From: Clusia tigrina
Lineage: Eukaryota; Arthropoda; Insecta; Diptera; Clusiidae
Assembly: GCA_920105625.2 (NCBI GenBank)
Contig: OV050030.1
Span: 195,047,887-195,111,886 of the forward strand
DNA: 64,000 bases
Reading direction: 5' to 3'
The notes beneath the pieces were generated by a model. The model was given only the letters and a program-made list of their open reading frames with translations, was not told the origin of the DNA and made no database searches. Position numbers and translations under genes: made by a program. This document shows, in pieces, positions 24,601 to 32,715 of this stretch. How positions within the stretch are numbered: the first letter of the stretch is position 1; every line of letters begins with the position of its first letter.

Positions 24601-26120
24601 TATCTACCCCTATCTGCCTCAGTCGGAGTTGCAGCCTCTGTCAGCGTCTCTGTAGGCGTCTCAGTCGCTGCCGCTGTCGATTGGGGGGATCTGCTGTCTT
24701 CTGTATGCCTATATCTACCCCTATCTGCCTCAGTAGGCGTCTCAGCCGGCGTCGCAGCCTCTGTCAGCGTCTCTGTAGGCGTCTCAGTAGCTGCCGCTGT
24801 CGATTTGGGGGGTATGCTGCCGTCTCTATGTTTATATCTACTCCTATAGCGCTAGTCAGTCGGCGTCTTAATCGGCGTCCCAGCCTCTGTCAGCATCTCT
24901 GTAGGCGTCTCAGTCGCTGTCGCTGTCGATTGGGAGGGTCTGCTGCCTTCTCAATGCCTATATCTACCCCTATCTGCCTCAGTCGGCTACTTAGTAGGCG
25001 TCGCAGCCTCTTTCAGCGTCTCTGTAGGCGTCTCAGTCGTTGCCGCTGTCGATTTGGGGGTCTGCTGCCTCCTCTATGCCTAAATTTACCCCTATCTGCC
25101 TCCGTCGGCGTCTCAGTCGGCGTCTCAGTCGGCGTCTCAGTCGGCGTCGCAGCCTCTGTCAGCGTCTCTGTAGGCGTATCAGTCGCTGCCGCTGTCGATT
25201 GGGAGGGTCTGCTGCCTTCTCTATGCCTATATTTACCCCTTTCTGCCTCAGTCGGTGTCTCAGGCGGCGTCGCAGCCTCTGTCACCGTCTCTGTAGGAGT
25301 CTTAGTCGTTGCCGCTGTTGATTGGGGGGGTCTACTGCCTTCTCTATGCCTATATCTACCCCTATCTCCCTCAGTCGGCGTCTCAGTCGCCGTCGCAGCC
25401 TCTGTCAGCGTCTCTGTAGGCATCTCAGTCGCTGCCGCTGTCGATTGGGGGGTCTGCTTTCTTCTGTATGACTATATCTACCCCTATCTGCCTCAGTAGG
25501 CGTCTCAGTCGGCGTCGCAACCTCTGTCAGAGTCTCTGTAGGCATCTCAGTCGTTGCCGCTGTCGATTGGGGGGTCTGCTGCCTTGTCTTTGCCTATATC
25601 TACCCCTATTTGCCTCAGTCGGCGCCTCAGTCGGCATCGAAGCCTCTTTCAGCATCTCTGTAGGCGTCTCTGTAGGCGTCTATGTAGGCGTCTCTGTAGG
25701 CGTCTCTGTAGTCGTCTCTGTAGGCGTGTCAGTCGCTGCCGCTGTCGATTGGGGGGGGGGGGGAATATATCTACCCCTATCTGCCACAGTCTGGGGTCGC
25801 AGTCGGCGTTCCAGCCTCTGTCAGCGTCTCTGTAGGCGTCTCAGTCGTTGCCGCTGTCGATTGGCGGGGGGCTGCTGCCTACTCTATGCCTATATCTACC
25901 CCTATCTATCCTCAGTCAGCGTCTCTGTAGGCGTCTCAGTTCGTTGCCGCTGTCGATTGGGGGGTCTGCTGCCTTCTTTATGCCTACCCCTACCTGCCTC
26001 AGTCGACTTTTCAGTCGGCGTCGCAGCGTCTATCAGCGTCTTTGTAGGCGTGTCAGTCGCTGCCGCTGTCGATTGGAGGGGTCTGATGCCTACTCTATGC
26101 CTATATCTACCCCTATCTGC
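21635..26120. repeat. Higher-order block X, copy 2 (~4.5 kb)
   Basis: This is the counterpart of 7044-11405, with the same monomer order, the same truncated-monomer junction (24301/24302), the same 12-bp expansion (24063-24170) and a 13-G run at 25751-25763. It contains a few extra monomers near 22.5-22.8 kb relative to copy 1. The last part, from about 25490, is repeated at once at an offset of 629 bp (25490-26118 and 26119 to about 26480). Confidence 0.8.
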
Positions 26121-28475
26121 CTCAGTAGGCGTCTCAGTCGGCGTCGCAGCCTCTGTCAGAGTCTCTGTAGGCGTCTCAGTCGTTGCCGCTGTCGATTGGG
26201 GGGTCTGCTGCCTTGTCTTTGCCTATATCTACCCCTATTTGCCTCAGTCGGCGCCTTATTCGGCATCGAAGCCTCTTTCAGCATCTCTGTAGGCGTCTCT
26301 GTAGGCGTCTATGTAGGCGTCTCTGTAGGCGTCTCTGTAGTCGTCTCTGTAGGCGTGTCAGTCGCTGCCGCTGTCGATTGGGGGGGGGGGGAATATATCT
26401 ACCCCTATCTGCCACAGTCTGGGGTCGCAGTCGGCGTTCCAGCCTCTGTCAGCGTCTCTGTAGGCGTCTCAGTCGCTGCCGCTGTCGATTGGGGGGATCT
26501 GATGCCTACTCTATGCCTATATCTACCCCTATCTGCCTCAGTCGGGGTCTCAGTCGTGGTCGCAGCCTCTGTCAGCGTCTCTGTTGGCGTCTCAGTCGTT
26601 GCCGCTGTCGATTGGCGGTTGCTGCTGCCTTCGCTATGCCTATATCTACCCCTATCTGCCTCAGTAGGCGTCTCAGCCGGCGTCGCAGCCTCTTTCAGCG
26701 TCTCTGTAGGCGTCTCAGTCGCTGCCGCTCTCGATTTGGGGGGAATGCTGCCGTCTCTATGCCTATATCTACTCCTATACTCGTATGCCTCAGTCGGCGT
26801 CTGAATCGGCGTCGCAGCCTCTGTCATCGTTTCTGTAGGCGTCTCAGTCGCTGCCGCTGTCGATTGGGGGGGTCTGCTGCCTTCTCTATGCCTATATCTA
26901 CCCCTATCTGCCTCATTCGGCGTTTCAGCCTCTGTCAGCGTCTCTGTAGGCGTCTCAGTCGCTGCCGCTGTCGATTTGGGGGGTATGCTGATGTCTCTAT
27001 GTTTATATCTACTCCTATATGCGTCAGTGGGCGTCTCAGCCGGCGTCGCAGCCTCTGTCAACGTCTCTGTAGGCGTCTCAGTCGCTGCCGCTGTCGATTT
27101 GTGGGTATGCTGCCGTCTCTATGTTTATATCTACCCCTATCTGCCTCAGTCGGCGACTTAGTAGGCGTCGCAGCCTCTTTCAGCGTCTCTGAAGGCGTCT
27201 CAGTCGTTGCCGCTGTCGATTGGGGGGTCTGCTGCCTTCTCTATGCCTATATCTACCCCTATCTGCCTCAGTCGGCGTCTCAGTCGGCATCGAAGCCTCT
27301 TTCAGCATCTCTGTAGGCGTCTCTGTAGGCGTCTCTGTAGGCGTCTCTGTAGGCGTCTCTGTAGGCGTGTCAGTCGCTGCCGCTGTCGATTGGGGGGGGG
27401 TCTATATCTACCCCTATCTGCCACAGTCGGCGTCTCAGTCGGCGTCCCAGCCTCTGTCAGCGCCTCTGTAGGCGTCTCAGTCGCTGCGCTGTCGATTGGG
27501 AGGGTCTGCTGCCTTCTCTATGCCTATATTACACCTATCTAACTCAGTCGGCGTCTCAGCCAGCGTCGCAGCCTCTGTCAGCGTCACTGTACGCGTCTCA
27601 GTCCGTGCCGCTGTAGATAGGGGGGTCTGCTGCCTTCTGTGTGCCTATAACTACCCCTATCTACCTCAGACGGCGTCTCACTTGGCGTCGCAGCCTCTGT
27701 CAGAGTCTCTGTAGGTGTCTCAGTCGCGGCCGCTGTTGATTTGGGGGTCTGCTGCCTTCTCTATGCCTATATCTACCCCTGCATCAGTCGGCGAGTTAGT
27801 AGGCGTCGCAGCTTCTGGCAGCATCTCTGTAGGCGTCTCAGTCGCTCCCGCTGTCGATTGGGAGGGTCTGCTGCCTTCTCTATGCATATATTACCCCTAT
27901 CTAACTCAGTCGGCGTCTCAGTCGGCGTCGCAGCCTCTGTCAGCGTCTCTGTAGGGGTCTCAGTCGTTGCCGCTGATGGTAGGGGGTCTGCTGCCCTCTC
28001 TATGCCTATATCTACTCCTATCTGCCTCAGTCGGCGAATTAGGAGGCGTCGCAGCCTCTGGCAGCATCTCTGTAGGCGTCTCAGTCGCTGCCGCTGTCGA
28101 TTGGGAGGGTCTGCTGCCTTCTCTATGCCTCTATTACCCCTATCTAACTCAGTTGGCGTCTCAATCGGCGTCGAAGCCTCTTTCAGCGTCTGTGTAAGCT
28201 TCTCTGTAGGCGTCTCAGTCGCTGCCGCTGTCGATTGGGGGGTCTGCTGCCTTCTCTATGCCTATATATACCCCTATCTGCCTCAGTCGGCGTCGCAGTC
28301 TCAGTCGCTGCCCCTGTCGATTGGGTGGGTCTGCTGCCTTGTCTATGCCTATATCTACCCCTATCGGCCTCAGTCGACGTCTCAGTCGGCGTCTCAGCCT
28401 CTGTCAGGGGCTCTGTAGGTGTCTCAGTCGCTGCCGCTGGCGATTGGGGGGTCTTCTGCCTCCCTTATGCCTATA
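26120..28475. repeat. Satellite up to the LINE insertion
   Basis: These monomers are related to 11.4-13.4 and 50.5-52.3 kb. They include a 12-G run (26380-26391) and four perfect GGCGTCTCTGTA units at 27315-27362. The last monomers before the LINE, with GTCAGGGGCTCTGTAGGTG near 28405, match 2.7-2.8 and 57.0-57.1 kb, and the array stops at ...GCCTATA (28475). Confidence 0.8.
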
Positions 28476-28518
28476 CCTGTCTTTCTAAGATCGTGCATTT
28501 GTTTAGACGTGTCTCGCT

Positions 28519-29673
28519 ATGTTGTGCTCGAAGTGTAAAAATTGCTTACAAAGTGCGCCGTTTGTCACTTGCAATTTGTGTTCGAAATTATTTCATAGTC
28601 ATTGCTTTAATCTGACTGATGGTCAGTATGATTTGTTGTCAAGTCATCCGAATATCGTCTTCAGATGTGATGTTTGTGTGGGAGCACCTGTAAATCTGGC
28701 TGCTTCTATTAATGATTTATCGAGCGAAGTTCAGAATTATAAATCGCTGTTGTTGCAAATTTCTCATAAGGGGGTAATTGACCCGCCGTCTACTTTGATT
28801 GCTGAGTCTGCTACTATAACTGTTGGCTCTCAGTCAGGCTTGAAATCGCAAGCATGTAGTGAGCCTACTCCTGCCTCTTTGCGTGTTCCGAAGCTGCGCT
28901 CTGCTAATACTAAGCCGAGTGTGCGTAATAATGATGTGCACCACCAACTCACACAACCTACTGCTGATCCAGTTCCCTTGGGTAAGCCTGCTTCACCACT
29001 GCCTAGTTCTCGCGAAGCTGTGCTCTCTCGCTTACGTACGCGAAAACCGGTTGTTGCTGCTAATTCTGCTGTGCCTTGCTCTTCTGTTTGTGCGGATGTT
29101 GATACCATGCCGTGCTTGCCTGTTGTTGTTGCTGCTGATGCTGTGCCTTGCTCGCCTGTTTTTGTTGCTGCTGAACCACTTATGTATGCTGAGATGTTAA
29201 AGTCTTCTGCAATTATGCCAGAAAATGCCTCAATTACTCATGTTACCACTCAAGTAGCACAAAGCTCTGAGGCTGGTTGTGCTGCAAACTCCGTATTAGA
29301 AGCTCAACTAAATAAGAGGAATATGTCTAAATTGAGTCGAAATGGTTTTGTTGGCCGCAATGAGAGTCATGAGCTTGATATTGTTGTTGAAAAGAAATTT
29401 GTTCATGTCTCTTCTTTTAAATCTTCTGTATCTGAAGAACATATAATTGAGTATATAATAAAACACTCTTCTATTGATAGAAGTGATTTATCATGTTACA
29501 AACTTGTCAAGAGAGACGCGGTGCTTGAGAATCTTGAGCGTATCTCATTCAAATTAGGAGTGTCTGGAAATTTGTTTGATGACATTCTAAAGCCGTCTCT
29601 TTGGCCTGTGAATGTGAGAGTTCGCCCCTTCAAAAATTTTCAAAGAGAGGGCATGAGAAACCAGAAAGATTAA
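28519..29673 (+). CDS. LINE ORF1 protein, PHD-type zinc finger plus C-terminal RRM-like domain
   Basis: This frame encodes 384 residues, and the ATG at 28519 is preceded by an in-frame TAG at 28504. Residues 6-53 fit the C4HC3 PHD pattern: C6-x2-C9, C18-x2-C21, H26-x2-C29, C50-x2-C53. Residues 60-85 could form a short helix or coiled coil. About 90-240 is a Ser/Pro/Ala/Val-rich linker, which in its middle repeats a motif with VPCSSV, MPCLPVV and VPCSPV. The end (about 300-376) has KKFVHVSSFK, ISFKLGV and a LWPVNVRVRPF block, which resembles the RRM-like C-terminal domain of insect LINE ORF1 proteins. ORF1 proteins bind element RNA and help form the retrotransposition particle; that role is inferred. 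No internal stop or frameshift is seen. Confidence 0.85.
   Translation: MLCSKCKNCLQSAPFVTCNLCSKLFHSHCFNLTDGQYDLLSSHPNIVFRCDVCVGAPVNLAASINDLSSEVQNYKSLLLQISHKGVIDPPSTLIAESATITVGSQSGLKSQACSEPTPASLRVPKLRSANTKPSVRNNDVHHQLTQPTADPVPLGKPASPLPSSREAVLSRLRTRKPVVAANSAVPCSSVCADVDTMPCLPVVVAADAVPCSPVFVAAEPLMYAEMLKSSAIMPENASITHVTTQVAQSSEAGCAANSVLEAQLNKRNMSKLSRNGFVGRNESHELDIVVEKKFVHVSSFKSSVSEEHIIEYIIKHSSIDRSDLSCYKLVKRDAVLENLERISFKLGVSGNLFDDILKPSLWPVNVRVRPFKNFQREGMRNQKD
29583..29673 (+). promoter_or_regulatory. ORF1/ORF2 overlap with candidate -1 slippery heptamer AAATTTT
   Basis: The ORF2 frame is -1 relative to ORF1 and is open from 29583, so the two frames overlap for 91 bases up to the ORF1 stop at 29671-29673. 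Within the overlap, 29634-29640 reads A AAT TTT in the ORF1 frame, which fits the X XXY YYZ rule and would shift ribosomes into ORF2. No ATG occurs in the ORF2 frame before 29730, which lies inside the conserved endonuclease start. Non-AUG initiation or reinitiation are alternatives. A downstream structure was not identified with confidence. Confidence 0.4.
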
Positions 29674-32393
29674 CAGAAATTCATGCTAAAAGTAAAGGTG
29701 AACGTAAGCTGCAACTTTATTTCCAAAATATGTCTGGCACTAGAGGAAAAGCACAAACCATTTTCATCTGGTCATCTCATCAGGACTATGATATCATTGT
29801 TTTTGTAGAGACGTGGCTTAATTCGGATTTTTATGATGGTGAATTTTTTGACAGCAAGTTATACCAAGTTTATCGGAAAGATAGAGATGCTGTAATGACT
29901 GGTCTCTGTCGTGGTGGTGGCATACTTATTGCTGTCAAGAGTAATCTATGTTCGACTCTTTGTTTACTGTCAGAACCGGATACTTTATTAGACCAATTAT
30001 GCGTTTCTATTGCTGGACCAAATGGTTCACTCTATCTTTGCACCTCATATATACCACCTAATAGTGCGGATAGTATTTATGCTGCCCATGTGGACAATAT
30101 TATTTCTTTGCACTCTGCGTTGGATAATAGCAGTCATATATGTGTTTTGGGAGATTTTAATTTAAATAGAATTGTCTGGATGCACTTAGCGGGAGATTTA
30201 ATTCCCTCTAATGTTAACCAGTCCCATGAAATTAATTTAATTGACAGTTTTTTAAGTATTAATTTATCTCAAATTAATTATTTAGAGAATAGGTTACATA
30301 ATATTCTTGATTTAATTTTTGTTTCTTCTGATATTAAATATAATTTATTTGAATGTCCGTATCCAATTTCGCCTCCTGGCTTACATCATTTAGCTTTGAT
30401 TTTAGAAATTGAATTTTATGAATTTATTCAAAGCCAACAAGCTTACAATAAATTTAATTTCAATTCATGCGATTACAATAGATTAAATAATATTTTTAAT
30501 GAAGTCAATTGGAATGATTTATTTATGGATAAAAGTACAGCGACTTGCTACGATATTTTTAAATCTCAAGTTTTAAGAATTTGTGAAAGCCATATTCCAT
30601 GTGTTCCTCAAAATAAACATAAACTGCCCTGGTACACTACTGGCTTGAAGAAAATAAAAAATTTGCGCAATAAATTTTTCAAATTATTTCAAAGCAGTAA
30701 TGATATCAATGATAAACTGAAATATGAGCATTATTCGAGGGAGTTTAATTTTTTGAATAAGTTTTTGTATAAACAATATGTTCTTAAGTATGAATCTACT
30801 ATAATTTCTAATCCGAAATCGTTTTGGAGTTATATCCAATCTAAAAAGGATGGATCTAATATTCCTACGTCAATGTTTTTAAATGATAAGAAATCTTTTC
30901 GTCTGTCTGACACCGTTGATCTCTTTGCTGATTATTTTAAATCGAATTACACAAATGATGATTCTTGGTACAATTCATGTATTCTTAATAATATAGATGA
31001 GTTTTTAGACATTGGTGAAGTTTCAATATCTGTTGAGGAGGTTTTAATTGCATTGGTAGATTTGAAAATCTCCGTAAAAGCTGATATTGATGGTTTATCA
31101 TCTATATTGCTGGTTAGATGTGCTAATGCCTTAGCTTTGCCTTTGTGTCAAGTTTTTAATAAATCATTAATGTCTGGAACATTTATTGATTGCTGGAAAA
31201 TTGCTTCTATTACTCCTACCTTTAAAAGTGGTGTAAAAAATAATGTGTCCAATTATCGTCCAATCTCTAAGTTATCTAATGTTTCAAAGTTATTCGAGTC
31301 TATCATTAAGTTCAAACTATATTTCTTAGTTAAGCGTCATATTTGTATTGAACAACATGGGTTTGTCTCTGGGAGGTCAACAGTGACTAATCTTGCACTT
31401 TTTGCAAACTATTGTGTCTCATCTTTTGTACTTGGACATCAAGTGGATGTCATATATACTGATTTTTCGAAGGCTTTTGATGTAGTTTCGCACTCTGTCT
31501 TGATTAGTAAACTTGGTAAAATGGGCTGCCATTCGGCTTTTTTGAAGTGGATTAAATCGTATCTAAGTTATAGACGTTGTTATGTTTCCATTAATAACAC
31601 GAATTCCTATATCTTTATGGCTACTTCTGGAGTTCCGCAAGGTAGTATTCTGGGGCCTTTGCTCTTTGTACTATATATTAATGATATTCGTAAATGTTTT
31701 TCTTATGCTAAATTTCTGTTGTATGCGGATGATTTAAAGTTATTTGTTCGAGTTCAGAGTATTGCTGATTCTGTTTTTTTACAATCTGACCTTAATAAAG
31801 TTGTTGAATGGAGTATGTGTAATGGTTTCTGCTTAAATATTGGGAAATGTTCTAGTGCAACGTTTAGTAAATGTAACAATGTAATTGCAACTACTTATAG
31901 CATGTCTGGTTGTCCACTTCAAAAACATGACATTATCCGTGACTTAGGGGTAATATTTGACTCTAAGTTTACTTTTGTCGAACACTTGAACTTCATTTTG
32001 CCCAAAGTTTATTCGCTTCTTGCTTTCGTTCGGAGGAATAGAGTTGAATTCAGTGATCCGCATACAAGAAAATCGCTCTATATATCCTTGGTTAGATCAA
32101 GATTAGAATATGCTTCTCTGATTTGGAATCCATCATATGCGATTCATTCATCTAGATTGGAAAGAGTACAAAAAATTGCTACCAAATATATGTTACAATC
32201 CACTAGTTTTAATGTTATGATGCCGTCGTATAATGCTCGTTGTTTGTTAATGGGATTGAAATCTCTTGAATCGAGAAGAAAGATTAATTCAATAATGTTT
32301 ATTTTCGACATAATCGCTGGGAATATTGATGATCCCACCTTACTTAATCTTGTAAATTTTAATATACCTATGAGGCAGTTGCGGTTCCCTTAA
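29601..32393 (+). CDS. LINE ORF2: APE-type endonuclease and reverse transcriptase, premature stop
   Basis: ORF2 nicks the target DNA and copies the element RNA from the nick. Residues are counted from the TTG codon at 29601; the frame is open from 29583 and the first ATG is at 29730, residue 44. The endonuclease spans about 37-272, with N43, E70 in VETWL, Y150 in YIPP, D185/N187 in GDFN and D237 in LDLIF. The usual terminal Asp-His pair reads His-His (262-263, codons 30384-30389). Reverse transcriptase runs from about 480 to 760: NYRPIS 551-556, YTDFSKAFD 619-627 with catalytic D621, SGVPQGSILGPLLF 676-689, and YADD 708-711. A connection and thumb region follows. The frame ends at TAA 32391-32393, but conserved C-terminal sequence continues in the same frame, so this stop looks premature. 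No RNase H is seen. Confidence 0.88.
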   Translation: MACECESSPLQKFSKRGHEKPERLTEIHAKSKGERKLQLYFQNMSGTRGKAQTIFIWSSHQDYDIIVFVETWLNSDFYDGEFFDSKLYQVYRKDRDAVMTGLCRGGGILIAVKSNLCSTLCLLSEPDTLLDQLCVSIAGPNGSLYLCTSYIPPNSADSIYAAHVDNIISLHSALDNSSHICVLGDFNLNRIVWMHLAGDLIPSNVNQSHEINLIDSFLSINLSQINYLENRLHNILDLIFVSSDIKYNLFECPYPISPPGLHHLALILEIEFYEFIQSQQAYNKFNFNSCDYNRLNNIFNEVNWNDLFMDKSTATCYDIFKSQVLRICESHIPCVPQNKHKLPWYTTGLKKIKNLRNKFFKLFQSSNDINDKLKYEHYSREFNFLNKFLYKQYVLKYESTIISNPKSFWSYIQSKKDGSNIPTSMFLNDKKSFRLSDTVDLFADYFKSNYTNDDSWYNSCILNNIDEFLDIGEVSISVEEVLIALVDLKISVKADIDGLSSILLVRCANALALPLCQVFNKSLMSGTFIDCWKIASITPTFKSGVKNNVSNYRPISKLSNVSKLFESIIKFKLYFLVKRHICIEQHGFVSGRSTVTNLALFANYCVSSFVLGHQVDVIYTDFSKAFDVVSHSVLISKLGKMGCHSAFLKWIKSYLSYRRCYVSINNTNSYIFMATSGVPQGSILGPLLFVLYINDIRKCFSYAKFLLYADDLKLFVRVQSIADSVFLQSDLNKVVEWSMCNGFCLNIGKCSSATFSKCNNVIATTYSMSGCPLQKHDIIRDLGVIFDSKFTFVEHLNFILPKVYSLLAFVRRNRVEFSDPHTRKSLYISLVRSRLEYASLIWNPSYAIHSSRLERVQKIATKYMLQSTSFNVMMPSYNARCLLMGLKSLESRRKINSIMFIFDIIAGNIDDPTLLNLVNFNIPMRQLRFP

Positions 32394-32546
32394 TTATTCT
32401 TTATTAAATGTCATCGTACTAACTATGCTCTAAGTGAACCTTTAACTAGAGCATTGTCTTTATGTAACTCATTGTCAATTAATAATTGTATTGATTTCTC
32501 ATTGTCTAAATTTACTTTTAAAAATTTCATTGTTAATTTATCCTAA
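32394..32546 (+). pseudogene. Detached C-terminus of LINE ORF2 behind an in-frame stop
   Basis: Reading on in the ORF2 frame after the TAA at 32391-32393 gives about 50 codons to the next stop at 32544-32546. They include HRTNYALSEPLTRAL and DFSLSKFTFKNF. The pattern HRTNY.L.EP..R, followed by an FDF or IDF block and F.N, is the usual last segment of Jockey/CR1-type ORF2 proteins in arthropods. This copy therefore carries a nonsense mutation close to its end. Without this tail the protein loses about 50 residues of the C-terminal domain. Confidence 0.75.
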
Positions 32547-32684
32547 TGTTGGTTTTCAATGTTATCTGTCACTTTAAATTTATATATTATGTTAAATCTT
32601 ATTAATGTGTATTTTTACTCACTTCATATTAACTCTAGTCTGTAAGGATTTCTGTTATCCATAGACTCAATAAAGATCAATCAA
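32547..32684 (+). other. LINE 3' UTR with hairpin, AATAAA and terminal short repeat
   Basis: This is an AT-rich tail. AGTCT (32637-32641) can pair with AGACT (32663-32667), with an inner GGAT/ATCC pairing (32646-32649 with 32657-32660), forming a small imperfect hairpin. AATAAA follows directly at 32669-32674, and the element ends in ATCAATCAA. In CR1/L2-type LINEs a 3' stem-loop and short terminal repeats serve in template recognition by the reverse transcriptase; their use here is inferred. Confidence 0.6.
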
Positions 32685-32715
32685 TATCTACCCCTATCTG
32701 CCTCAGTCGGCGTCG

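Larger units (their letters stand above)
1350..28475. repeat. Satellite array, ~122-bp monomer, left arm
   Basis: This is head-to-tail tandem DNA with one orientation throughout. Each monomer carries recognisable words in fixed order: GTCTGCTGCCTTCTCTATGC, CTATATCTACCCCTATCTGC, CTCAGTCGGCGTCTCAGTCG, GCGTCGCAGCCTCTGTCAGC, GTCTCTGTAGGCGTCTCAGT, CGCTGCCGCTGTCGATTGGG plus two or more G. The spacing of equivalent words is about 122 bp, and variants differ by insertion or loss of 12-bp units and by length of the G-run. There are roughly 220 monomer equivalents here (length divided by 122). It starts sharply after the gypsy fragment and is interrupted only by the LINE. Family name and species distribution are unknown to me. 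Confidence 0.95.
28476..32684 (+). mobile_element. LINE of the CR1/Jockey group, nearly full length
   Basis: This 4.2-kb, visibly AT-rich element sits inside GC-richer satellite. It has a short 5' leader (28476-28518), ORF1 with a PHD-type finger, ORF2 with APE-type endonuclease and reverse transcriptase but no RNase H, a 3' UTR with AATAAA at 32669-32674, and a terminal ATCAATCAA instead of a poly(A) tail. PHD fingers in ORF1 and non-poly(A) tails are known from CR1-type LINEs, while parts of ORF2 also look Jockey-like, so the exact clade is open. Satellite is contiguous on both sides, with only 2-3 bp duplicated at the target. Confidence 0.92.

Noticed and set aside
23973..25499. 508-codon plus-strand open frame, and many similar ones across the array, as protein genes
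   Set aside because: They are translations of the satellite. The frame rotates with the 122-bp period, the same DNA is open in other frames, starts are arbitrary, and there is no domain or splice structure.
26405..27061. Minus-strand Thr/Glu/Pro-rich open frame (218 codons) as a gene
   Set aside because: It is the reverse complement of ordinary monomers. Equivalent frames occur in every block and end wherever the repeat shifts frame.
1350..28475. CRISPR array
   Set aside because: Repeats are directly adjacent 122-bp monomers that vary all along their length. There are no unique spacers and no cas genes, and the context is eukaryotic.
28830..29200. Minus-strand (28830-29108) and second plus-strand (28859-29200) frames inside ORF1
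   Set aside because: They overlap the Ser/Ala/Pro-rich linker of ORF1, a low-complexity stretch, and show no domain of their own.
29601..29603. TTG at 29601 as the true start of LINE ORF2
   Set aside because: TTG initiation is not expected in an animal nuclear element. The frame is open further upstream to 29583 and frameshifting or reinitiation is more likely; the coordinate is kept only as a reference point.
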